A stretch of DNA of 64,000 nucleotides from Cryphonectria parasitica EP155 (GCF_011745365.1 NW_024468912.1:930001-994000), one strand, 5' to 3'; positions 11,166 to 25,195 are shown, numbered from the stretch's first letter. Numbers and translations: made by a program. The notes: generated from the letters alone by a model not told the origin.

Positions 11166-14100
11166 TCAAAAGCCGACCTTGCTGCCGTTATTGAGGCGTA
11201 GCGGCAGAGGGCCGCCATTGTACATGTTGGAGCTCATAGTAGAGTTGGGGGTGACGAACTCATCGGCAGATGAGAATGTGCTGTTGATAGAGCTCAGGCT
11301 CGAGGAGTTATGACTCGAAAATGTACCCGTGCGTGGACCCATGGAGCGTCCACCATATGCCATCAAGGCATCAGCCCTCTCAAAGACATTACCATTGAAA
11401 GCGCCTGCGAAGGATGCACTCTGAGGAGTAGACGGCACAGTTGCCTGTACGGCAGGACCCAGGGCGGCAGACTGTGGCGTCATCGGCAGCTGAGACTGGC
11501 CCTGCGAGGACGAGCCGCCGCCGCCGCCACCACCACCACCACCATAGGCACTGGACATGGAGGTGGAGTGACCATGTGCACGGAAAGAGTGCTCCCAGGG
11601 AGACGAGACGATGAGGTTGTGGGTCTCTTTGACGCTTTGGTGTACGGGTCGAAGCCGCTGTCGAAGGTCATATGGTAATTGCACCTCGGGCACCGTATTT
11701 GTGATGTCCTTAATCGTCTGGCCTACCTCCCACCAGGCGCCCATAAAGTTATTGCAGAGCGCCCATAGGGCACTGTAGGTCTTGATGCCGGGCTCCTTGA
11801 GCTTGATCGCCGAGAGACACTTCTTGAGAGCCTCAGTATGTTGAATAGCAACATTACACTTGCCGATCAGCATGCGCCAGCACTGCTTGGCCTTGGGGCG
11901 GTTGTTGGCCATGGCATTGTCAAGGCAGGCCCCAAATTGCGTGTTCAACACCGGCAGCGTGCGCATGATCAGATCGCTTGACCTCTGGAGAGACAGGAAG
12001 ATTCGCTCAAACGACCGCTCCTCCTCGTTGAACTCTCCATTGGCGCCTCTGCTGCTTGTAGAAGACGTCCACGACTCTCCAGACCGCGGGGTAGGCGTGA
12101 TGGTGGCAGTTCTGCCAGTGCCGTTGATGTAAGGTACCGGCAGTGGATTGAGAGGAACGTCCGTGGCAACTCTCAGATTACTGGGGTTGTGGACAAAGTT
12201 TCCACTGCGAGACCGGAAGCCGTGCCCTGGCCGCTCCGCCGTGGGAGTGACTGAGCTCTCACGAGAATGTGGCGGAGGCCGGATCGTCCCGCCCATGGCG
12301 GCCCTGCTTGCGGCTCTCCTGTAACCGGCGTCAGGGTTTGGATGGGATACCGTGACGCGCAGCTCCATGATGCTATTATACAGCTGCATGAGAAGCGTAC
12401 GGATATACCGGGGGTCGCCGTTTTCGATAAACAAGTCAACATTGGTCGCCAGCAACGAGCACACGTGTGCGTAGGCGTTCACCAGCGTAATGCATGCTCT
12501 GTGAGCGCTCTCGTTCTCGATGAGGCCAATTTCCTCCGACTCGGCCACCTCGTGTCTCTGAATCTCCTGCTCGAGCTCCTCGACGTGGACGCTCGTGTTG
12601 TAAAACACAATCTCGAGGCTCGATCGCTTGGGCGAACCGTCGCTGGCGAGGCCCATGAGCATCTGAATCATGGGGTGGATCTGGAAGACGGAGTAGAGGA
12701 CACCCTTGGCGGTTTCCAGGACAGGGTCGATGTATTTGGACTCGCGCTTGCGCTCAGGCAGGACCGAAAGCCGTCGTACGTAAATTGGGCGTTGGAGGTA
12801 TGAATCTGCAGGGCTGGCGGGGCTCTTGACGGAACCTACAGAACCGTTCGGCCCCTGCATCGCTGACCCATGACTGAGGCCGCGATAGTGGCTGAATCGA
12901 TTATTCGCCTGAGTCTCATCTAGAGTACCCAGCTCCTGAGTTCGTTTTGATATGGAAGCCATGCGTCGCTGGCGGTCGCCTGACTGCTGAGCGCGAGAGA
13001 CCTGCAGCATATTCTCCGAGTTGCTACGCAAACGCTCATTGACGTTCCCGATTGTGAGAGGCATGACGCCCGGTCGACGTATCGCTGTGTTCTGTTGAGA
13101 AAGGCCACGGTAGTGAGACCGCGTGGGGATTGGTGGTGGTCGAATTGCCGTGTTTGGTGAACGAAGGTCAGGGACGTCTGTGCCGTTGACCTTGATGGGG
13201 AATCGGCCGCTCATGACGCGCTTGATGGGAGGCATACGCGGGGTCTCGACACCTTCAGATGAGTCCTCGCCTGCCGCAGCCGCAAATGCAGCCGCCTCCG
13301 CCTCCATCCGATCGTTTTGTAAGTGCTGTCGCAGAAACTTTTTGATGTTGGTGGTGACTGTCACTTCCTTGACTTCTGTCTCCTTGCCGTACCCGTCGTG
13401 AGGTGGGCTGCTGGCCTGCGCCTGAAGGATTTCCTTAGGAGGGAATTGGATCGGGTTTCCGTCGAGCTTAATCATCTGCAGCGAGCCCATGTCGGCAAGG
13501 CAGAGAGGCAGCCGTTTGATCACGTTCTTTTGGACCGCGAAGACTTTCAAGGAGGTAAGCCGTGCGATGTCAGGCGGCAGTTCCCGCAGCTGGTTTCGGC
13601 CGAGGTCGAGGATCTCGAGAGATTTCAGGTCGCAAAGCTGCAGAGCAAGTTAGAACATGGAGACCCCTCCCCTCCCCTTTCTCCCGAGCCGACAAGCCCA
13701 GGACTGAAGGTGTGGCGAGGGTGGCTTACCTGAAGTGGAAACTCTGTTATCCTGTTGTTGCGGACGTTCAGATACCGCAGCAGTGTGCATTCGGAGAAGC
13801 GGGCGGGGAATGTCGAGATCTTGTTGTGAGAGAGGGCGAGTCTGGACGAAAAGGCAAGAAAAAGTAAGTACGGCCAGCCACACCTTCGGGGTAATTGGCT
13901 CCCTTGCATCTCCTTGTGCAGGCGGGATGGACATACCTTTCCAATTGATCTTTTATGAGATCGACAACCTCCTCAGGCAGCTTTTGGATATTCTTATGGC
14001 TCAGATTGACAGTCACACCGGGCTTGAGCTCGTTGCTGACACCGCTGGCCTCAGCAGCCTGGTTCTCGTTCTCTTCGACGGCCTTCTTCATGGCCTCCCG

Positions 14101-14328
14101 CGCCAACACGATGACCTGGCTTGCGGAGATGGGCGCTGGCGCCGTCAGACCAGAGTTGGAGGGCATCTTTCGCACGGTCTTGGGGATCGGTGGCGGCGGA
14201 GGGATGTTGCTGAGGCCGGCAGTCCCAGCAGGAGCGAAAGGCCGGCGGCCCTGAGCAGGATTGCCAGGAAGGCCCATCTGGGGGCCCCCGACGGACGGTC
14301 GATCCATGCCCGTCGAAATCATACACAC
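11166..14328 (-). CDS. sog2: Sog2-like leucine-rich-repeat protein of the RAM signalling pathway
   Basis: Component of the RAM/MOR network that supports the NDR kinase Cbk1/Cot-1 in polarity, septation and cell-wall control. The exons on the minus strand are 13937..14328, 13730..13841 and 11166..13637, giving 991 residues. Intron 1 is 95 bp (GTATGT donor, CCAG acceptor) and intron 2 is 92 bp (GTAAGC donor, CTAAC branch, GCAG acceptor). The joins rebuild leucine-rich repeats without a break: VNLSHKNIQKLPEEV, LALSHNKISTFPARF, LNVRNNRITEFPLQ, LDLGRNQLRELPPDI and IKLDGNPIQFPPKEI. The repeats are followed by a long Ser/Pro-rich, largely disordered region and the Sog2-family helical region (about residues 430-800), with a polyglycine run near the C-terminus. 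The first ATG (14328) gives MCMISTG; MDRPSVGG at 14307 is an equally good start. Family placement rests on the LRR plus Sog2-domain order. Confidence 0.88.
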
Positions 14329-17098
14329 AAGCCTCCCACTGCGTGAGGCGCCGTGTCAAGAACAGTGCCGCCTCAGGTCTTACAAAGGCGCCTGGTATGT
14401 ATGCAACCCAGAAGATGCACTCGTTATGGTGTATGGTGCCCTGATGGTAGCAGCTCAGGCAGGGCAGATTGTTTGTTGTTTGTTCGTCGTCGGCGGTGGG
14501 GAGTTGAGTGGGCAATCGGCGGAGCTAAATCAATTGGACGGATCGCAGGTCTTGAGAAAGCAGTATCATGTTGCTTAAGCACGGCAGGGCACGATGGGCG
14601 ATGGGCTCATCGAGAGCAAGTCGGGCTGAAATGATTGATTTGGGGGGACGTCGGGTATGGAGACGCAGGGCTCTCTCGTCTTGGACAACCACTTCTTCTA
14701 GGTCGTACGGGTACGGGGATCTTCTTTCTTTGGTCTCGTGCAGATCGTTGAATTCCAACTCGGGTAGGACAAGAAGTGATCCTGAAGACAAAAGTGCGGA
14801 GGGATGCACGATCTCTTCCGGCTCGGCTGAGGATCGGGTGGCTCGCGCAGATCTTGAAGCAGCGTAACGGTCCTGCCACACAGGCCGTTAATGCCTTGCG
14901 GGTGCCGTCGTCACGACGGTGACGCCGGGGGGAGGGAGGAAGAGAGACAGATGGATCGAATATGCAGGTCAGGAACTCGGATGTCTGGAGAGGGTGGTGA
15001 TCCAGTCTGGACGTTGAGCGCCAGTGAGGACTCAATCCTTTGTCGTCGAGGGGGTGGATGGTGGTGGGTTGGTTGTTTGTTGGTGGGAGGAACACGGGCT
15101 GCGGCTGCGAGTCGTTGTCTTGCCTGTACTTGTGTGGAGGGAAAGGGGTTGCAGCCATAGCGGCGGATGTCCCAACGCCATGTGGGGCCTAGAACAGGCA
15201 CAGGCACCATAGGCTAAGCGAAGCGCTGAGACCACCACACCCAGGCTAGCGTGGACACTCACCCTCCACTCAGTGCTCAAGCCAGCTCCCACCCCCTTGG
15301 GCAAGGCCAGGTCAGGCCTCCTGACCAATGTATTCTACCGCTGGTGGTGCTGGTGGTAGATGGCCGTCTACCACAGTAGTAGTACGTACTGCGTGCAGAG
15401 CACCAAGTTCAAAAGTTATAAAGACATGTGCAACTGCCAACCCCCACAACCTGATGATTTATTCCGAGCTGCAGCACCGAGAAATGTAACCAATATCAAT
15501 CACTAAGCACTGACGATGGAAATCTGTAGAAACGTTTCACCTAGCCTTTCTCAATTGGTCAAAAAATGCGGGACGGGAGTTACCAAGAGGATGATCCTGG
15601 AGCAGTGAGATAGGTTGTGCCAGTACTGATAGACATTTGTTTAGGTGATCGACCCCTGGGATGTGCCTCCTCTCTTATGTAGATGAGTACCTCATAGTCA
15701 ATAAGAGAAGAACTTTACTGACATATTGACAACTGCCATCTCTTGTCCAAGGCCACACAGGGCACAAAGGTATGGATGCTCCTGTTTATGTACAAGATCG
15801 CCTAGACATGTTATGCATGCCCAGGCAGACAGATAAACAGTGGCTGGTTCCTGCAGATGGATCTACAAACCCCAGACACATGCTCATGCATCAAACCCGC
15901 GGAGTTCTACACATCCAGTCGCACCCTAACAAGACTTGTCTTGAAAACCTCGTGCAAATTCCAAAGACAATACATGTACCATAATAGATGAAGTGCCCCG
16001 AACTGGGGAATGATCAGTAGTGTGGAATGGGCCTGGAGATCTCCGCTGCCCAAAAGAACATTATAATAATAAAGGAATATGGTATGGTACCTTGTAGTAC
16101 CATGCTTTAAGCAGAATTGCATCACTTGCAGATGGTCTGCTGGAGAACTACCAGCTCCATCTGGTGATGACCGGACCGTTGGGCCCACTTGTAGTGCTCT
16201 GGGAGGGGTGGGCTAGGTCGAGGGTTGGTCAAGTCACTAATCAACCGTCACTAACGCCCGCCACTGGATTCGAGGGGTTCACCCCCTGCCTTCTGATGCA
16301 GGCACTGAAAGGGGAGAAAGAAGAAGAAGAAAAAAAAAAAGAAAAAAAAAGAAGGATAGAGTTTCGAGCGCCAACTTTTCCATCAAGCTCATACACCTTT
16401 TGTCTTTTTCATTTTCTTCTTCCTTCTTCTTTTTGACCCCTCTGGTTCCCCATCATTCCCAACATTCTAAGTCGTCTCTCTCTCTCTCTCTCTTTCTGTT
16501 GCCCCATTAAAGGATGGAATGGATTGCAAAGACGTCAATCCAATCCGCCTCCCTTGTTGCCCGGCTATCCCGATTTCTCTGTGGAGGCGTCTACTATTAT
16601 AAGCCCTTGCCATCTGCGCTGGGGTGTCCCTGGGCCCCCGCAGCGAATAGAATGGCACTAGAACTCTTATAGAACTTGTTTCAGCGGGCTGTCCTACCTA
16701 CAATAGGGTACCCCTGCCGCTAAGTTGGGGGGCGGGAGACAGACGCGACTTTAGAAAGAAATTCGCAGCGCGATACCTCGCGTTTACAACGTACAGTAAC
16801 TATGTACAAGCTGCTCACAATCGACTGGTGCACCTTCTTGCAACCTGAATGCAGCCTGTTGAATTCCCAACACGATCAGCTTCCCCAGGCTCTCTCCGAG
16901 GCGTATTGACCAGAGCATTGCGGTGCTAGTTTTCCTTCCTCTCCAGGGAATCATGAGTGCCGTGATAGAGCGAGATTTAAGGCACAGTTGCGACCTGTGT
17001 GACCTTGAACGGCCATCAACAACGAATTCTTGACAGAGAAACTGGTTACACTGTACACAAAATACGACGAGAAGAGGGAAGAAGAAATTGTGGCCAAG
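14329..17098. other. Long intergenic region between sog2 and the RecQ gene
   Basis: The left part (to about 15200) should hold the sog2 leader and promoter. Several overlapping open frames at 14500-15330 on both strands are shadows of GC-rich sequence with no recognisable product. The rest holds simple repeats near 16316-16493 and no gene I can support. Confidence 0.5.
16316..16493. repeat. Purine tract and CT microsatellite
   Basis: A GAA/poly-A tract lies at 16316..16355 and a (CT)n run at 16475..16493. These are simple sequence repeats between genes. Confidence 0.85.
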
Positions 17099-17617
17099 AT
17101 GGCGCCACTATCCAGATCGAACTCATATGTCGACCCAGAGTTCACCCTCCGTCGACAATTTGGCAAACAGGCCTTCAGGTATACAACGGCCCTTCCACCC
17201 CTGACCTCCCAGTGAATGCCCTCTAAATGCTACAGACCCTTGCAAAAGGACATCATCGAGGCTGCGCTCGCAGGGAAGGATGTCTTTGTTCAGGCGGCCA
17301 CCTCGTTCGGCAAATCCCTCTGCTTCCAGCTCCCCGCCGTCATCGACCATGGCATCACCATCGTCATCTCCCCGCTGCTCAGCCTGATGATGAACCAGGT
17401 CGAGGCGCTGCGGCAGGCCAACGTCGACGCGCGCACTCTGAACAGCAACACCCCCCCGCTCGAGAAGGATGCCATCTACGCAGACCTGGCGACCGGCCAC
17501 CCGCGCACTCGGCTGCTGTACGTCACGCCAGAGCTGTGCTCCGGAGAGCGCTTTCGCGCCAAGCTGCGGGTCGTCCACGAGCAGAGGGAGCTGGCCAGGG
17601 TCGCGGTCGACGAGGCC

Positions 17618-17650
<33 letters not shown>

Positions 17651-18592
17651 AAGGACTTCAAGCGACTCAGCTGGTTCCGTGAGGCCTTCCCCGACGTGCC
17701 CATTATGTGCCTGACCGCCACGGCCAACGAGCAGGTCAGGACGGACGTCCTGGGCACCCTGGGCCTCCTGGCGAGCCCCGAGCGGCTGCGCACCTTCGCC
17801 ATGACGGCCTACCGCCCGAACCTCCACCTAGAGGTGCGTTTCACGAGCGACGAGGCCGACGACCGCTTCGACGACTTTGTAACGTGGCTGCAGGGTGTGT
17901 ACTGCCGGCGGGACAGTGATGGCAGGAGGGCCGAGCTGGAGGCGCGGGGCGAGCGGGTCAAGGGTGTGCCCGGCATCATCTACACCAACTCGCGCGGCGA
18001 GTGCGAGATGATTGCCGCCGCCCTCCGAAACGAGGGCATCGGCGCCCGGCCCTTCCATGCTAAGCTTCACACCCAGACCAAGGAGGAGACCCTCGCCCGG
18101 TGGATCGACAACCAGGAGGGCTACGATATCATCGTCGCCACCACCGCCTTCGGCATGGGCATCGACAAGGAGAACGTCCGGTTTGTGGTGCACTGGCGCA
18201 TGCCCAAAAGCTTCGAAGGATATTACCAGGAAGCCGGGCGCGCGGGCCGGGACGGCAACGCGAGTTATTGTTTCTTATACTACAGCCGCGAGGACCGTGA
18301 CAGGATGTGCAGCATGGTTGGGCGGGAGGCGAAGGACGGCCAGAACCGCCAGGCGCGGCTAAAGAGCCTGCAGTGCCTGGCCGAGTACTGCGAAGCCGTG
18401 GCAGGGTGTCGGCATGCTATGATTTGCAAGTATTTTGGCGAGACAGAGATGCCAGTATGTGACTTTGCATGTGATTGGCATAAAGATCCGCAGGGGCTGA
18501 AGAGGAGGTTGGGCAAGGGCCTGGCGAGCGAGGAGTGGGTGAGCACGCAGAGAGAGGAGGGTGCTTACGATGGCTGTTACGGTGATTATTGA
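17099..18592 (+). CDS. RecQ-family DNA helicase, RecQ5-like
   Basis: 3'-to-5' DNA helicase acting in recombination and replication repair. The exons are 17099..17178 and 17236..18592, giving 478 residues. The 57-bp intron (CAG/GTATAC to CTACAG) joins FGKQAFR to RPLQKDII, rebuilding the RecQ motif 0 region (F-R-x-x-Q). Other motifs are ATSFGKSLCFQLPA (P-loop), VISPLLSLM, DEAHCISEWGHDFR (motif II with the aromatic loop), CLTATA, ATTAFGMGIDK and QEAGRAGRDG. The zinc-binding region has the C-x16-C-x3-C spacing of RecQ5 proteins, but the fourth ligand position is His (CDWH) instead of Cys. The protein ends about 40 residues later, so it lacks the winged-helix and HRDC domains and the long C-terminal tail of animal RECQ5. 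The frame is open upstream of the chosen ATG back to 17030 (LVTLYTKYDEKREEEI), so a further upstream coding exon is possible. Confidence 0.9.
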
Positions 18593-18696
18593 GTGATGTG
18601 GGAAAGCTTGCGTTTTGACATGATCCACCCCTTGCTATGCTATTATATATATATGTACCCTCCACATCGTGTCTGAGTCCTCCGAAGTCGTCCTTC

Positions 18697-19878
18697 TTAT
18701 TCATCCACCATCTGATCCTGGAGAGCTTCCACGCCTCCGTCGAGCAATCTTCTCTTGTTTTCCTGCCACCTGATGAATGCCAATCCCTGCAGCAGACAGT
18801 CTGCCAAGTCATCCAGTTTCTTCAGACCCTCGGCGCCACTCTTGGCCTTCCTGCCTTTCGCCTGCCACTTGTCGAGATACTCCCTTGCCACGGCCTCTAC
18901 CTGGCCCCCCGCTCCTTCATCTTGCTTCTCCTCGTTGATCACCACGCCCTCGCCGGCTAGTAACATCCGGCCGACGATATCCTTCTTGATCTTCTTGTTG
19001 TCCATGCTCCCCTTCTTGTTCCAGATGCTCGCCGCCTCGGCCCCGCCCTCCTGCACGGCCATAAACTCCAGGACGTTCCGCGCCACGACGCCCTCGAGCC
19101 GCCCGCCCGGCCACTTGCCGAGTTTCTCGAGGGTGGTGAAGACGGCGTAGAGCATAGACTCGAGCGAATTCACGCGTAGCGTCCACTCGAACACGGCCGA
19201 GCCGCCCATGGAGCGGAATCGCTGCTGCTCGAGGGTGATGATGTCGGGCCGCAGCGTAAGGAGGCGCGTCAAAATCAGGTCCGCGGCGAGCTGGGAGAGA
19301 CGGAGGGGGGAGAAATCCTCTATGGACACGGTGGTGGTGGCTGAATCTGCTGCTGCTACTACTGCGTCATTCTCAGCGGCAGTGGTTGTTGTTATAGTAG
19401 TAGTGCCGGCAGTGTCTGGATCTAGTTTTCCCAGGACTTCATGCTCCGCAGAAGCGTCCTTCTTGGTCTTGTTCTTGGTCGTCTTTCCTTTGGCCTTCGC
19501 TTTGATTGGCTTGGGCGTCTTGGGAATGAGGGCGAGGCGTTCCCATGCGCGGAGAATAGGCGTCACTGACACCGAAGACGCCAGATCACTCTCCTTCTTT
19601 GACTTTCTTGTCCTCCTTTGCCCTCCTCCTCCCTCTGCTGTCTGGTTGGTCGAGATCTCGTGTCGATTCCCTGGTACCTCCAGCAAGCTGTATGCAAGAT
19701 TGCGAATGCCCAGATCTATGCTTAAGACCCGAGTGCCTGGGGCGAGGGGCCTGAATTCCTGCAGGTCATCTGTGATTCGGCTTGTGATGACAGCCTTAGT
19801 GCCAGATCTGTTCTTTCCACAGAGACGCGCGACCTCTTTCAATTGACTCGCTGTGAACTTGGGTGGAAAAGAAATCAT
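18697..19878 (-). CDS. cce1: Mitochondrial Holliday-junction resolvase, Cce1/Ydc2 family
   Basis: Structure-specific endonuclease that cleaves four-way junctions in mitochondrial DNA and so allows segregation of recombined genomes. Single exon, 393 residues from MISFPPKF. The N-terminus is a SAP-like DNA-binding motif (residues about 8-40). The RNase-H-like core shows the expected acidic residues: Asp55 in LSIDLGIRNLAY, Glu217 in ITLEQQRFRS, and the Asp cluster 356/357/360 in KKLDDLADCLLQGLAF. WTLRVNSLESMLYAVF is also typical of the family. A low-complexity insert (residues about 75-185, Lys- and Thr-rich) separates the first two catalytic blocks. The open frame continues upstream into a purine-repeat-derived hydrophobic stretch that I do not regard as coding. 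The gene is tail-to-tail with the RecQ gene (104 bp apart). Confidence 0.92.
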   Translation of the reverse strand: MISFPPKFTASQLKEVARLCGKNRSGTKAVITSRITDDLQEFRPLAPGTRVLSIDLGIRNLAYSLLEVPGNRHEISTNQTAEGGGGQRRTRKSKKESDLASSVSVTPILRAWERLALIPKTPKPIKAKAKGKTTKNKTKKDASAEHEVLGKLDPDTAGTTTITTTTAAENDAVVAAADSATTTVSIEDFSPLRLSQLAADLILTRLLTLRPDIITLEQQRFRSMGGSAVFEWTLRVNSLESMLYAVFTTLEKLGKWPGGRLEGVVARNVLEFMAVQEGGAEAASIWNKKGSMDNKKIKKDIVGRMLLAGEGVVINEEKQDEGAGGQVEAVAREYLDKWQAKGRKAKSGAEGLKKLDDLADCLLQGLAFIRWQENKRRLLDGGVEALQDQMVDE

Positions 19879-22635
<2,757 letters not shown>

Positions 22636-22763
22636 ATTAGAAACAGAGAGAAGTGTTAGTAGAGCCGTTCTGATATTCTTAGACTTTCCCTTCTATTTAA
22701 TAAAGAAAGGAAGAAGAGCAGATCTCCATTCAAATGTGAAAGTTTTGAATTCCTGACCACGGC

Positions 22764-23180
22764 TCAAACTGTGAATTCCAGCCTGTTCCCCGCAAAATCT
22801 CGAGCAAAGAACCGCTGTGGATACTCCACCCCCTGTGCACCACTATTCTCCTCTCCCGGTTTATCCGCAGCCTGCGGAGCCCCTTCGCCCCCGCGCTCAA
22901 AGTGCTCCCAGATGCGCTGCCGGAGCCGCAAGAGGTCGTCGCCCGAGCCCACACGGAAACACGGGTGGCGGCTGGACGTAAGGGCAAAGTCCTCGGGCCG
23001 GCCGAAGGCGATATGGACCTGCTGGCCCGAGGTGCCGATGTCGAACCAGGCGAGGGTGCCGACCTGGGCAGCGGGGACGGGGCGCGAGGTGAGGCCTAGG
23101 GTTGTGCCGTAGAAGGACTCGGCCGCTGGGAGGGTGGCGGGGGGCACAACTAAGTTTATGTGGTGGATGCCGGTGATCAT
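22764..23180 (-). CDS. VOC-superfamily (glyoxalase/bleomycin-resistance fold) protein
   Basis: Small single-exon protein of 138 residues starting MITGIHHINLVV. The H-H-x-N-L start, a central FYGTTLGL turn and the end FARDFAGNRLEF are the beta-alpha-beta-beta-beta layout of vicinal-oxygen-chelate proteins. His7/His8 and the Glu of RLEF sit where the metal ligands are usually found. A Gly/Glu-rich loop (GGEGAPQAADKPGEENSG) is inserted before the last strands. The substrate cannot be told from sequence; this fold covers glyoxalases, dioxygenases and resistance proteins. The frame is open further upstream, but the N-terminal addition looks like translated leader. The gene is divergent from the amidohydrolase gene (578 bp between start codons), so the two may share a promoter. 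Confidence 0.82.
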   Translation of the reverse strand: MITGIHHINLVVPPATLPAAESFYGTTLGLTSRPVPAAQVGTLAWFDIGTSGQQVHIAFGRPEDFALTSSRHPCFRVGSGDDLLRLRQRIWEHFERGGEGAPQAADKPGEENSGAQGVEYPQRFFARDFAGNRLEFTV

Positions 23181-23758
23181 CGTTGTTATTGGTGGTGGTG
23201 GTAGTGAGGACGAAGTGGAAAGGTAGAAGAAGTAGGCTTTAGGTAAGTCTAAAAGGCAGGACAAAGAGGGAGGGGATTGATGTTGGCGAGGGTGTAAGCT
23301 CGGATGACAGTTGTTGAAGAAGAGGAAACTCTTCGAAAAGCCGAGGTACGGATGAATGCGATTGCGGAAAGAACAGACACCCAAGTACTGGAAAAAGGAG
23401 GAGGTATGGACCTGCACACCAAGTATGCTTTATATAGTACCATCGTGACTTCCTCCTGCACAAGATTAGTCATGAAGCAGCCACTGTCTGAGGGGTCAGG
23501 GACCTCCAACATTGTCGTCTCCGGCGTCGGCGATCCAAGAACCGGCAGTCGCTGTAATATGCAGTGGGTAAATACAGTCATCGTATCCTCAATTCTACAG
23601 GAGGCACAGCTTGTCCCACGTTGATTCTGAAATATAGGGACAACTTCTTCGTCCTTGAAACAAGAATGCAGATATTCGCAGTTACTCTTCCTTTCCAAGT
23701 ACGACATATTAGACACAAGGGCAGGGAGAGACAAGAGGAGCCAGATTCAAGCTCAATC
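23181..23758. promoter_or_regulatory. Shared divergent promoter of the VOC and amidohydrolase genes
   Basis: 578 bp lie between two start codons that point away from each other. A candidate TATA-like element, CTTTATATAGTA, lies near 23427-23440 and could serve either gene. Function is inferred from position only. Confidence 0.4.
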
Positions 23759-25195
23759 ATGGTCACGCCTTCGGACACATCCCAATTAGAGGTGCCGCCT
23801 GCTCTGAGCACATTTGAGAACGTCATTCTTCCCAACATTGACGACTACGCCAGATGGGATATACGAATTGAAGGAGGAAAGGCAGTGTCTCGAGTCCCGT
23901 CATCATCGTCATCCCCTCCCAGTCTCCTCCTCCCAGCTCTATGCCATCCTCATGTTCACCTCGACAAGCCCTACATCCTTACTTGCAACCACGACTCTTC
24001 TTCGTACCCGGACTACACCGATCTAGCACCCCAGTCAGGCAGCTTCCACGAGGCCCTCACAAACACTTCTGCCGCTAAGGCACGGTACACCACCGAGGAC
24101 CTGTACCGCAGGGGGTCTCAGCTGCTCGCCGAGAGCTACGCCCGGCACGGAGTGACCTCGATGCGCGCCTTCGTGGAGGTCGACCACGTTGTCGAGTTCA
24201 AGACGCTCGAGGCTGCCGTCCGGCTCAAGCGGGACTTTGCACACCTCGTCGACGTGCAGATCTGTCTGTTCGCCCAGGACCCCATCTTCTCTACTGCGCA
24301 CGGCCCGGAGAACCGTCGGCTCGTGGTGGAGGCACTGGACACGTATTCGAACGTCGTCGAAGCGTTAGGCACGACGCCCTATGTCGAGCAGGCTTCTCAT
24401 TCCGGCAGCAAGGCAGAGATGGAGACCAAAAACATCAAGTGGGCAGTCGACACGGCGCTGGAGAGGGGCCTGCACTTGGACTTCCATCTGGACTACAATC
24501 TCGACGAAACGCAGGCGTCTTCTCTGTCGCAGGTTATCTCCCAGGCACGGAGCAGCAACTGGGCCGACAAGTCCAAAGCTGGGAAGACCATCGTGATAGG
24601 CCACTGCACACAGCTGACCACTCAACGAACGGGCCATCTCCAGGAGATAGCAGCGCTCATCAAGGAGGCACCGGAGCTCCCGATCCATTTCGTGGGTCTG
24701 CCAACGAGCGATCTGTTCATGATGGGGCGACCAGGTCCCCAAATTGAGACAGAGGACGGCAAGGCGCACCACCTGCCTCATTCACGTCCCAGAGGCACGA
24801 TGCAGATCCCTTCCATGATCAAGGATTTTGGTCTCGCTGGATGTCTCGGGGTGAACAATGTCGGCAATGCCTTTACACCATTTGGCGACGGCGACCCGCT
24901 GCAGCTGGCATGCTGGGGAACCGGCGTCTACCAGGCCGGTACGGCAGAGGACGCCCAGCTGCTGTACGAGTGCGTAAGCCATCGTGCGAGAAGGGCTATT
25001 GGGCTGCTCCCAGATCACGAGCCTGAAGACACGTTTGGGGTTTGCCTGCCAAGTCTCCTGGTACGAAATCGACAAGATATTGTGCTTCCTGGGAGGAATG
25101 GGGAGACGATGATAGTGCCGGCGAGACCAAGGTTGAGTGTCAAGGATGTCGTCTGGGACCCGCCAGATAGCATGCTTCGCCAAGTCATCAGATGA
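23759..25195 (+). CDS. Metal-dependent amidohydrolase (cytosine-deaminase-like branch)
   Basis: Hydrolase of the TIM-barrel amidohydrolase superfamily, 478 residues, single exon, starting MVTPSDTSQ. The metal-binding H-x-H is seen as HPHVHLDK, followed by the barrel histidine in LDFHLDYNLDE and the GHC (VIGHCTQL) strand. The last block reads GVNNVGNAFTPFGDGDPLQLA. In bacterial cytosine deaminases the equivalent stretch carries the metal-binding Asp (S-D-N), and here that position is Asn. I recall the NNVGNAF form in fungal relatives, so this may be a subfamily trait rather than damage. The substrate is not predictable (cyclic amide, imidazolone or similar). The frame is open upstream to 23564, but those codons lie in the shared promoter region and are not included. 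Confidence 0.85.
   Translation: MVTPSDTSQLEVPPALSTFENVILPNIDDYARWDIRIEGGKAVSRVPSSSSSPPSLLLPALCHPHVHLDKPYILTCNHDSSSYPDYTDLAPQSGSFHEALTNTSAAKARYTTEDLYRRGSQLLAESYARHGVTSMRAFVEVDHVVEFKTLEAAVRLKRDFAHLVDVQICLFAQDPIFSTAHGPENRRLVVEALDTYSNVVEALGTTPYVEQASHSGSKAEMETKNIKWAVDTALERGLHLDFHLDYNLDETQASSLSQVISQARSSNWADKSKAGKTIVIGHCTQLTTQRTGHLQEIAALIKEAPELPIHFVGLPTSDLFMMGRPGPQIETEDGKAHHLPHSRPRGTMQIPSMIKDFGLAGCLGVNNVGNAFTPFGDGDPLQLACWGTGVYQAGTAEDAQLLYECVSHRARRAIGLLPDHEPEDTFGVCLPSLLVRNRQDIVLPGRNGETMIVPARPRLSVKDVVWDPPDSMLRQVIR

Noticed and set aside
16260..16300. Possible tRNA-like B-box (GGATTCGAGGGGTTC)
   Set aside because: No matching A-box or foldable cloverleaf at the right distance.
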